From Saccharomonospora azurea NA-128 (GTDB lineage: Bacteria; Actinomycetota; Actinomycetes; Mycobacteriales; Pseudonocardiaceae): 32,932 nucleotides of DNA. The first letter of the stretch is position 1, and each line of letters starts with the position of its first letter. The notes under the pieces are model-generated. The model did not search any database and was not told the DNA's origin. It worked only from the letters and a program-made list of their open reading frames with translations. Shown here piece after piece: positions 15,418 through 22,627 of the stretch. The stretch is from the NCBI RefSeq assembly GCF_000231055.2, contig NZ_CM001466.1, positions 2,629,993 to 2,662,924 of the forward strand, written 5' to 3'. A program made the translations under genes and the position numbers.

Positions 15418-16706
15418 GAGGGCAGCTCAACGGTGTCGAGGGAACAGGTGCGGATCTCTTCGGAGTGTGTGGTGATCCACTCCCGCATCGTGTCGGTGTC
15501 CACGTCCTTGAAGGGATTGGTGTCGTGGAGTGCGAGTGGGTTCCGCTCTAGCCAGGCAGCCAGATCCACCGCTCGGTCATAGGGGTGCTCGCCCCCACTG
15601 TTCCCGCCGACTTTCTCGGGGTATTTCTTGTCGCAAGCGTCCATCCCGGCGAGTCTGCCGGCGGCGAAGTAAGGTTCGCTCCCCGTGATCGTATTGCCGG
15701 GAGAAAGGATGACGACGTGGGTGGTTTCCGGTACCGCCAGTGGATCGGACCATAATAGCGCCCGATCGTGGACGCGTTCGATCTGTTCCTGGGGACCTCG
15801 TGCGGTGAAGGCGGGGTCGAGCGCGGTGATGAGGTCGTCGAGTTGGCTGGCGTGGCCTTGGTGGACGCAGTACTCGATGCCGTGGCGTTCGGCGCACTGC
15901 CGCGGCGGATCAGCAGGCAGGCGGAACAGATCCGGCGTCGTACTGACACCCAGGACCGCCAGAGCGACGGGTATTGCTGTCAACGCCGCCGTGGTGGTCC
16001 ACCCCCTGCGGGGACGCGGCACCCGGTGGGCCAGGACCTGTGCCGCGACCATGGCTGCCACGATCGTCACCGCCAGGAGAAATACGCAGCGGAACACCAC
16101 CATTGCCGGGTTCTCCACCTGACCCAGTTCGGGGTCGATGTGCAGCACCGGCACCACCGCGGCGTAGGTGTCGCCAGTACTGCCCAGCACCGTGAAGGCG
16201 AAGAACAGCAGGAACGCCACCGGAGCGATGAACGCGCTGCGGGCCAGCACGCCGATCAGATAGCCGACCGTGATCGAGGCCGAAATCCCGAGCAGCCCGC
16301 TGAGCATCACCAAGAGGTCCGGGCCACCGAACTCCGCGTCGATCACGGTGACCGCCACCAACGGCGCAAGCCCGAGCAGGTAGCTGCCCACCAGCACCGC
16401 ACCCAGCGGCACCAGATGCTGCCGCACGACCGGCGCACCCATCCGCTGCCCGGCCGCCGGGGCGAAGATGCGACTCGGCGAGGTCAGCCTGCCCGCGACC
16501 ACCGCCGCCCACGCCGCACACGCCGGCGCGGCCAGCGCCGTCTGCTGATGGAACTGGGCGCTGGTGTACTGCCACTCCTGATACGGCCAGCTCAGCGACT
16601 CCCACGTGCCCGACAGCACGATCACCAGCACCGCCACCGCCGGTACGGCCGGATACCACCACGGCAGCGGCCAACTCGGCCTGCGCACTTGCTCAGTCAC
16701 GCCCAT
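15414..16706 (-). CDS. ABC transporter permease with C-terminal extracytoplasmic domain
   Basis: About 430 residues. Six or so membrane segments occupy the first 250 residues, including WWYPAVPAVAVLVIVLSG and SAFIAPVAFLLFFAFTVLG. A C-terminal domain of about 180 residues follows, probably outside the membrane, with four cysteines (CAERHGIEYC, DACDKKYP, RTCSLDT) that could form two disulfides. That domain does not match a permease family I recognise and may bind or process the exported substrate. ATG 16706 or GTG 16700 overlaps the end of the ATPase gene. The coupling points to a dedicated exporter, possibly for the small secreted protein encoded just upstream. Confidence 0.8.
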   Translation of the reverse strand: MGVTEQVRRPSWPLPWWYPAVPAVAVLVIVLSGTWESLSWPYQEWQYTSAQFHQQTALAAPACAAWAAVVAGRLTSPSRIFAPAAGQRMGAPVVRQHLVPLGAVLVGSYLLGLAPLVAVTVIDAEFGGPDLLVMLSGLLGISASITVGYLIGVLARSAFIAPVAFLLFFAFTVLGSTGDTYAAVVPVLHIDPELGQVENPAMVVFRCVFLLAVTIVAAMVAAQVLAHRVPRPRRGWTTTAALTAIPVALAVLGVSTTPDLFRLPADPPRQCAERHGIEYCVHQGHASQLDDLITALDPAFTARGPQEQIERVHDRALLWSDPLAVPETTHVVILSPGNTITGSEPYFAAGRLAGMDACDKKYPEKVGGNSGGEHPYDRAVDLAAWLERNPLALHDTNPFKDVDTDTMREWITTHSEEIRTCSLDTVELPS

Positions 16707-17427
16707 CACCCAGCGAACTGATCAACGACTCGTACGCCCGCTCGAACGGCGACCCCAGGGTTCCGCTGCTGTCGGACTCGTCCACCAACGCAGTCAGATC
16801 CGCCACCGTGCCGTCGAAGGCCAACCGCCCCTGAGCCAGCACCGCCACCCGCTCACAGACGTTGGCGATGTCCTCGATCAAATGCGTGGACAGCACCACC
16901 GTGTACCGCTCACCAAGGCCGCTGATGATCTCCCGGGCCCGCAAGCGTTGCCCCGGATCCAAACCGGACGTCGGCTCGTCCAACACCACCAACTGCGGCC
17001 GGTGCGCCAACGCCGCCGCGATCCCCAGCCGCTGCCGCTGCCCACCCGACAACGACCGCACCCGATCACCCGCGCGGTCGGCGAGCTCCACCTCCGCCAG
17101 CGCCCGCTCGGCCGCCTGCCCGCACTCACTCCGCGCGACACCGTTGACCCACGCCGCATACGACACGGTGTCGACCACCCGCAGCTCACCCGCCGTCGAG
17201 AACCGCTGCGGCACGAAACCCACCGACGGCCGCTTCTGCCCGTCGCCGATGGTGATCGACCCCGACGACGGCCTGGTCAACCCCACAAGCAGATTCAGCA
17301 ACGTGGTCTTGCCCGCCCCGTTCGGGCCCAGCAACCCCGTGACGCCGGGACGCACCTCCCACGTCACCTCGGACAGCGCCGGACGACGCCCGTACCGGAA
17401 CCCCACCTTCTCCAACGCGATACGCAC
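16693..17427 (-). CDS. ABC transporter ATP-binding protein
   Basis: A 244-residue ATPase with Walker A GPNGAGKTT (residues 34-42), Q-loop VPQRF, signature LSGGQRQRLG, Walker B QLVVLDEPTSGLDP and H-loop STHLIED. It has the form of exporter-type ATPases of the CcmA/BcrA type. It is the first gene of the operon with the two overlapping permeases. A 15-bp perfect inverted repeat lies 29 bases upstream. Confidence 0.93.
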   Translation of the reverse strand: MRIALEKVGFRYGRRPALSEVTWEVRPGVTGLLGPNGAGKTTLLNLLVGLTRPSSGSITIGDGQKRPSVGFVPQRFSTAGELRVVDTVSYAAWVNGVARSECGQAAERALAEVELADRAGDRVRSLSGGQRQRLGIAAALAHRPQLVVLDEPTSGLDPGQRLRAREIISGLGERYTVVLSTHLIEDIANVCERVAVLAQGRLAFDGTVADLTALVDESDSSGTLGSPFERAYESLISSLGDGRD

Positions 17428-17455
17428 CCGACGCGCCCCTCAGAAACGGATTATC

Positions 17456-17494
17456 AGCGTTCTGTGTCCGATCATTGACCGGACACAGAACGCT
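17456..17494. terminator. Perfect 15-bp inverted repeat between secreted protein and ABC operon
   Basis: AGCGTTCTGTGTCCG (17456-17470) and CGGACACAGAACGCT (17480-17494) are exact complements separated by 9 bases. The hairpin lies 11 bases after the stop of the secreted protein and 29 bases before the ATPase start, on the same strand. It can act as a terminator or attenuator. There is no T run, and a long operator is the alternative. Confidence 0.65.
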
Positions 17495-17504
17495 ACCATA
17501 ACAA

Positions 17505-17900
17505 TCAGCAGTGACCCGTACGGCCCGACTCCGTACTATTTCCGGTAGAGCTGATTACCCAGGTGTAAAACTGTCCGTGACTTCTACCGCCGCAACCGGC
17601 AGTCGCTGAGATGCTGTTATTGACCATAGTTTCCGACGTCTTAGCGAGAATCGGGTCAGGCGCCCAGGACACATCCTCCGCAAGCTGGACGGTAATGAAC
17701 GCAGAGCCTGAGCATCCGGAACGTCCCCCCGTGGCCTTCATGGTATCGGAGCTAGATGTCACATTGCTCTTAGTGAGGACGCATGCTGCCGCCTCGACGT
17801 CTGGCGGTGTCGTCGTGGTTGCCCAACCAGGCGACGCGAATGTCACAGCACCCACAGCAACCGCGCCCCCAACCATCAAAGCGGAAATGGCTTTTCGCAT
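17505..17900 (-). CDS. Small secreted four-cysteine protein
   Basis: A 131-residue precursor with a signal peptide (MRKAISALMVGGAVAVGAVT, cleavage likely after PGWA near 27). The mature part of about 104 residues has four cysteines (EAAACVL, RSGCSGS, TAGCGGR, final HC), suggesting two disulfides, and is rich in Ser, Thr and Gly. It resembles small exported actinobacterial proteins of unknown role, with a PDP segment and an SSTGNSTESGR stretch near the end. The ribosome site AAGGGG is well placed. The coding DNA is less GC-rich than its neighbours, hinting at transfer. It precedes the ABC exporter on the same strand. A bacteriocin-like role is possible but unsupported by motif. Confidence 0.75.
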   Translation of the reverse strand: MRKAISALMVGGAVAVGAVTFASPGWATTTTPPDVEAAACVLTKSNVTSSSDTMKATGGRSGCSGSAFITVQLAEDVSWAPDPILAKTSETMVNNSISATAGCGGRSHGQFYTWVISSTGNSTESGRTGHC

Positions 17901-17964
17901 TTGTTCCCCTTTTTGTCAGCACAAGAGTTGAGCCCCAGAAGCAGTTCATGCCGGGACTCAAATT

Positions 17965-18706
17965 CCTGTAACACCACGCTGCTGGATCGGTGCCGATGGC
18001 GAGGGGGATGCCGAGTTGGGCTAGGGCGCCGGGATAGCAGCGTTCGTAGATGGCGTTGACGTGCGTGGCGTACTGGGGTGCGCGCAGCAGCCACGCCGCG
18101 GGGAGGTGCCGGCAGCGCAAGATGGGCCAGTCTCGGTCTCCGGTGAGGTCGCCGTCGATGATGCCGCGGCGGATGAAGCCGGTGATGAGGAGTTGGCGTT
18201 TGCGTGCGCGTTGTGGCCGTGGGAGTCGTCGTCGTTCTTCGTCGGTGTTGTCGCTGGCGAGCAGGTGCGGTATGCCCCAGGACGGCGGGGTGGGTTCGAC
18301 GAGGACGGTCGCGGCGAGCCAGGGCAGGTTAAGTATGCGGGCGGTGTGGACGCGGTGGTTGCCGTTGGCGGAGACCCCATACAGCGGTCCGGCCCAGCCG
18401 GGTGCGCGCATCAAGCTGATCTCGTCGGTGAACAGTCGATGGGTGAAGGCCTCGAGGTCGCTGGAGAGCTCGGTCGCGGTGGCCTTCGAAGTCGCCCCAG
18501 CTGGGGCGGTTGGTGGACACGACGAGATGGGCCGGTACCCAGTGCACGGTTTCAGCGAAGCCACCGTGGTCGTTGCTGTCTCCTTTCGGTGACTTGAGCA
18601 GGTCGTGGGGTCGTTGTAGTTGCGGATCGATGACGTTGAGCTCGCCGGCGTGTTCGGCGAGATGGTCGGCGATGTCGTCGCAGTGTGCGAGTACGTCTCG
18701 CGCCAC
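17965..18706 (-). pseudogene. Frameshifted ParB-like protein remnant
   Basis: Two overlapping minus-strand frames together encode one protein-like sequence. The first (from GTG 18706) gives ARDVLAHCDDIADHLAEHAG through RPSWGDFE. The second continues ATATELSSDLEAFTHRLFTD, then GVSANGNHRVHTARILNLPW, where GNHR resembles the ParB/Srx nuclease-fold motif. The switch is at about 18481-18490 and needs one extra base in the first frame. The first frame has no good start, although coding-like sequence continues upstream to near 18820. The second frame runs past any natural end into the secreted-protein gene. Truncation at both ends plus the frameshift indicate a decayed mobile-element or plasmid-type gene. 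Confidence 0.6.
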
Positions 18707-18905
18707 GGCGCCGGCGGCGAGGTGCTCGTCGTAGAGCAGTCCGCGCTGCTCCAGTGGCTCGTGACCCGAGGACCTTCGAGCAGCCCTCTGATCAGCGCAG
18801 TTCGGTTACCCCACCTACCTGCTGTGCGTTGTCGATCACTCACGCTAAGTTGGGGGCGGCGTGACAGAACCCAATCCCCGACTTTCGCTCGAAGGAGCCC
18901 GCCTC

Positions 18906-19166
18906 ATGCCCGGTGTGGACGAGATTCGCGCGGGAATCGCACTCGCGAACGAGAAGGCCTCGGCCAGCGTCGCCGCCCTGGAACAGGCCGCTCAGTCGCT
19001 CCAGGAAGCGCAGCAGTCCCTGGCACAGGCCACGTCCGGCAGCACCCAGGAGGAGATCAACCAGGCTCACGGCCTGCTCGCGGAGGCGTTGCAGGCCGTG
19101 ACGGGCACGCAGAGCACCATCCTCGCGTGCATCTCGTCCGCCGAGAGCTACTCGGCCCGGCTCTAG
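18906..19166 (+). CDS. Small helical protein, first gene of the FtsK-like operon
   Basis: An 86-residue product, almost wholly helical and rich in Ala, Gln and Glu (for example ASASVAALEQAAQSLQEAQQ), with no membrane segment and no WXG motif. ATG 18906 is preferred because GAAGGAG lies 8 bases upstream; an upstream GTG at 18861 would add 15 residues. One cysteine lies near the end (ILACISS). The length and helical-hairpin character recall WXG100 substrates without their signature. It is 11 bases from the next gene. Function unknown. Confidence 0.78.
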   Translation: MPGVDEIRAGIALANEKASASVAALEQAAQSLQEAQQSLAQATSGSTQEEINQAHGLLAEALQAVTGTQSTILACISSAESYSARL

Positions 19167-19177
19167 CCTTCGCGCCG

Positions 19178-19423
19178 ATGTCACTGGAGCAGGTGCGGCA
19201 CCTCCTGGCCGGGGCGCTGAACTCGGTCGCCGACGCGCACGCCCGCAGCACCCACGCGAAGGATCTGCTCGACGACTACCGGCGCGTGGTCGTGGAGGTG
19301 CAGGCGCAGGCCCAGCCGTGGCTGCCCGCCGAGTTGGCCAGAGCCGTGGAGCAGATCGACGCCAACCACGCGCGGCTCGACACCGTGCGGGGCCTGCTCG
19401 CGGAGTACGAGTCGAGATTGTGA
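19178..19423 (+). CDS. Small helical protein, second gene of the FtsK-like operon
   Basis: An 81-residue soluble helical protein beginning MSLEQVRHLLAGALNSVADA and ending LDTVRGLLAEYESRL, with a central PWLPAE break between two helical halves. It is of similar size and composition to the preceding gene product and could be its partner. It starts 11 bases after the upstream stop and ends 9 bases before the ATPase start, so it is surely in the same operon. Function unknown. Confidence 0.78.
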   Translation: MSLEQVRHLLAGALNSVADAHARSTHAKDLLDDYRRVVVEVQAQAQPWLPAELARAVEQIDANHARLDTVRGLLAEYESRL

Positions 19424-19432
19424 AGTGTGCTC

Positions 19433-22195
19433 ATGGGACGCAAGGTCGTCGAGCAGCGCGCGCGGGTGACCCACGCGCTGGAGGCGCTGCGCCACCGGAT
19501 CGGGCTCGCCCTCGGCGCCGCCGGTAACGCCCACTCCGACGCCGAACACGAGCTCACGAAGCTGCGGCTGGAACAGCTGGTGCTGTCGGTGGGGCTCGAC
19601 CGCGCCGGCACCGATTCCGCGCTCGCGGAGTACCGCGGTGATCCGGCCATGGCAGCGGTGCTGTCGTGGCTGGAGAGTGTCCGCAGCCGCTTCTACGCCG
19701 ACTGGGCCGACGGGCCGGACGAGTTGCGTCGGCTGGTTGCCTCGGCGGCGCCGGGCCCCGCCGGGCGGCCGCCGAGCGAGTGGCTCGGCAAGCTCGGCAC
19801 CGAGGACGGCCCGGCCTCGCCCGGGCTGTGGCGCATCGGCGAGGCCAGTGTGGACGGCGCGAGCGTCGGCCGGACACCGGGAACGACACTCTCGTTCGAC
19901 GTCGCCGTGCCGCTGCTCGACGAGTCGCACCTGTCGATCACCTCGGTGCCGAAGACCCGCGCCACGGTCGACGCGCTCGTGGAGAACCTCCTCATGCGCG
20001 TGCTCAGCACGTTCGCGCCGGGCGCGGTGAAGGTGCACCTGTGGGACGTCGGTCAACTCACGGCCGTACTGCCGAACTTCTACGCGTTGAGCCGCACCAG
20101 TGCCGTCACGGTCCACGACCCCACGCGGCTGGTCGACCTGCTCGACGAACTCGCCGGGCACATCCGCCGCATCCACACGCAGACGATGCAGGCCGGGTAC
20201 GCCTCGCTGCGCGCGCTGCGCGAGGCCACCGGCAAGCGCGTCGAACCGTGGCGCATCGCCGTGCTGTACGGCAACGGCGAGGACCTCGCTCCCGAACATC
20301 TGCGTGACCTCAAACGCGTCGCCAGCGGGGCGCTCGCCGCGGGCATCTCGCTCGTGCTCGTGGACGTGCCCACCGTGCTGGGCGGCTCCGTGGAGACCAT
20401 CAGCCTGCTGGACGACCGGCGTGCGGTGACGTCGATGACCGGCGCAGGGGTCGAGGTGCGGCTCGATTCCCCGCTGCCGGGCGGGCAGGTGGCAAACGCG
20501 GCCGCCCGGATCGCCGAGGCCATCGTCACGCGCCAGGGTGGCCCGCGCTCGTTCGCCGACCTGCTGCCGACGGAGTTCGGCCAGGAGTGCTCGGCCCGCG
20601 AGCTGCGCACCCCGGTGGGCTTCCACGAGGGCGAACCCGTCGACGTCGTGATCGGCGACGCCACGCCGCACGCCCTCATCGGCGGGCCCAGCGGGTCGGG
20701 CAAGACCAACTTCCTCTACGCGTTGCTCGGCGGGCTCGCCGCCCGCTACTCGCCGGACGAGCTGGCCCTCTACCTGCTGGACTTCAAGGAAGGCGTGTCG
20801 TTCGCCGGGTTGGCGCCGGGCAAGAAGGACGAGAGCTGGCTGCCGCACGCGCGGCTGGTGGGTGTCAACGTCAACACCGACCGCGAGTTCGGGCTGGCAC
20901 TGCTGCGGTTCCTCTCCGACGAGATGCGGCGCCGGTCGGCGGCGGCCAAGGAGTTCGAGGTCACCAACATCGCCGAGCTGCGTGAGGCCGACCCGAACGG
21001 GCACTGGCCGAGGATCGTCGCGGTGATCGACGAGTTCCAGTACCTGTTCGCCGAGCGCGACTCCGTGACGGCCATGGCCACGTCGCTGCTGGAGGACCTG
21101 GCGCGGCGCGGTCGTTCCCAGGGCATCCACCTGATCCTCGCGAGCCAGGACATCGCGGGCATCGACGCGTTCTGGGGCAAACCCGCCGTGTTCGAGCAGT
21201 GCACACTGCGCATCGCGATGCCGAAGGCGCGGCGGGTGCTGGCGGAGTCGAACCAGGCGGCCGTGTCGGCGCCCCGCTGGCACGCCGTCGTGAATCACGA
21301 GTCCGGTGTCGCGCACGGCAACCAGCTCGCCCACATCCCGGACGCGAGCGGCAAGAACACGTTCCCGGTGTTGCAGCGGCAGCTCTGGCAGCGCTACGCC
21401 TCGCACGGTCGGCCGAGACTGTTCGACGGCGCCGTCGCACCCCGCCTCGACGAACTCACGGCGTTCACCGCCCTCGCTCCCGGCAGCAGCAGGCCGAGAG
21501 CACTCGTGGGGCTGTCGATCGAGGTCGCCGACAACGCACACGGTGTCGAGCTACCCGCCGCACCGGGCCGCAACCTCGCCGTCCTCGGCAGCAGCACCGC
21601 CGAAGCGCTCTCCGTGCTCGACGCCGCGACCCGCTCCCTGGCCCGGCAACACGCACCGGGAACGGCGGAGTTCGTGCTCGGCTGCGCGGTGGACCGCTGT
21701 CTGGACGACGTCCGAGCTCTGGGCGACGACCTCGCCGCGCTCGGACACAAGGCCCCCGTGGTGCCGGCGAGCGAGCTCCCCGCCCTGATCGCCGAGCGCG
21801 CCGCACAGCTGTCCGAAGCGGATGGCGAGTGCTATCTCGTCCTCTACGGAGTCGACGCCGTCCTTCCCGCTCTCGAACACAAGGAACCGGGCAGGCCGAG
21901 TGGACTGGACCACCTGCGGGCTCTGCTCAAGCAGGGCCCGGTGAAGGGCCTGCACGTGCTGGGCTGGTGGCGCGGCGTGGCGCGGCTGAAGGACACGCTG
22001 GGCTTCGGCGGCACCGAGGACATCGGGGCCTGGGTGGCGCTCGACGTCCAGGGCAGCGAACTCGCGGCGTTCTGCGCGGGCCAGGTGGTGCACTGGGCGC
22101 CCCGAGCCGGCCGGGCGCTCTTCTTCGACCGCAGCACGCACGCGAGCCCGGAGGTCACCGTCCCGTTCCACCGCCCGGAGGCCGACCATGCCTGA
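19433..22195 (+). CDS. FtsK/SpoIIIE-type ATPase
   Basis: About 920 residues with no membrane segment. The N-terminal 150 residues are helical, followed by a mixed region with STFAPGAVKVHLWDVGQL. The FtsK/SpoIIIE motor has Walker A GGPSGSGKTN near 417-426, the DFKEG strand, and Walker B IVAVIDEFQYLF near 530. A post-Walker SQGIHLILASQD segment is the usual sensor. A second, shorter domain after about 700 has GRNLAVLGSSTAEAL where a P-loop would be, without Lys, and CYLVLYGVDAVLP at the Walker B position. It therefore looks degenerate. The one-active, one-inactive layout recalls EccC-type motors. GTG 19427 is an alternative start. It overlaps the next gene by 8 bases. Confidence 0.87.
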   Translation: MGRKVVEQRARVTHALEALRHRIGLALGAAGNAHSDAEHELTKLRLEQLVLSVGLDRAGTDSALAEYRGDPAMAAVLSWLESVRSRFYADWADGPDELRRLVASAAPGPAGRPPSEWLGKLGTEDGPASPGLWRIGEASVDGASVGRTPGTTLSFDVAVPLLDESHLSITSVPKTRATVDALVENLLMRVLSTFAPGAVKVHLWDVGQLTAVLPNFYALSRTSAVTVHDPTRLVDLLDELAGHIRRIHTQTMQAGYASLRALREATGKRVEPWRIAVLYGNGEDLAPEHLRDLKRVASGALAAGISLVLVDVPTVLGGSVETISLLDDRRAVTSMTGAGVEVRLDSPLPGGQVANAAARIAEAIVTRQGGPRSFADLLPTEFGQECSARELRTPVGFHEGEPVDVVIGDATPHALIGGPSGSGKTNFLYALLGGLAARYSPDELALYLLDFKEGVSFAGLAPGKKDESWLPHARLVGVNVNTDREFGLALLRFLSDEMRRRSAAAKEFEVTNIAELREADPNGHWPRIVAVIDEFQYLFAERDSVTAMATSLLEDLARRGRSQGIHLILASQDIAGIDAFWGKPAVFEQCTLRIAMPKARRVLAESNQAAVSAPRWHAVVNHESGVAHGNQLAHIPDASGKNTFPVLQRQLWQRYASHGRPRLFDGAVAPRLDELTAFTALAPGSSRPRALVGLSIEVADNAHGVELPAAPGRNLAVLGSSTAEALSVLDAATRSLARQHAPGTAEFVLGCAVDRCLDDVRALGDDLAALGHKAPVVPASELPALIAERAAQLSEADGECYLVLYGVDAVLPALEHKEPGRPSGLDHLRALLKQGPVKGLHVLGWWRGVARLKDTLGFGGTEDIGAWVALDVQGSELAAFCAGQVVHWAPRAGRALFFDRSTHASPEVTVPFHRPEADHA

Positions 22196-22556
22196 CGAAC
22201 CGACCGCCGCCGTCCGCTACAAGGAGATCATGAGCGGGGCGCGCCGGTCCGCCGACGACGTCCGCGAGTGGGAACGGCGCCGCGTCGAGGAGCTGGAGTC
22301 GCGGATCGCCGAGGCGCAGGCCCGCGTCGAACGCCTCGCCGAGCAGGAGACCACCGTCCAGGAGCGGACCCACCGCTGGTGGCGGATGGCGTGCGACAAC
22401 GTCGAACGACTGTCCTGGATCGAGCCCGGCGAGCTCCCGCCGCCGATCTCCTCCGCGAGGGGCGCGCACCTCGACCAGCACGTCGAGGAGGTCCGCAACG
22501 CCTACCGGGAACTGAAGGACGCCGTCGCCGCACTCGGCTGGCGCGCCCGGCGTTGA
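22188..22556 (+). CDS. Coiled-coil protein, last gene of the FtsK-like operon
   Basis: A 122-residue soluble protein. Residues about 25-60 form a strong charged coiled coil (VREWERRRVEELESRIAEAQ and onward). A tryptophan-rich block HRWWRMACDNVERLSW is near 62-77, then an IEPGELPPPISS turn and a final helix. The ATG lies inside the end of the ATPase gene (8-base overlap), implying coupled translation. It may be an adaptor of the ATPase. No family recognised. Confidence 0.8.
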   Translation: MPDEPTAAVRYKEIMSGARRSADDVREWERRRVEELESRIAEAQARVERLAEQETTVQERTHRWWRMACDNVERLSWIEPGELPPPISSARGAHLDQHVEEVRNAYRELKDAVAALGWRARR

Positions 22557-22627
22557 GCCTCGCGACGTCGCGGAGGTCCCGCCGAGGCCTTCAGGGTGAC
22601 GGGCCTCGACGGGAACCGGCCTGGGCA

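Noticed and set aside
14519-15430. Minus-strand 303-codon frame overlapping the short permease and the HEPN relic
   Set aside because: Arg/Pro/His-rich shadow; the permease frame has membrane segments and the relic frame has family motifs.
17673-17681. ATCCTCCGC matching the 3' end of tRNA-Ser as a possible attachment-site repeat
   Set aside because: Only 9 bases, inside a coding gene, with no T-arm sequence; chance match in high-GC DNA.
19181-21541. Very long minus-strand reading frame opposite the FtsK-like gene
   Set aside because: The plus frame holds Walker motifs and operon context; the antisense frame is low-complexity and lacks any motif.
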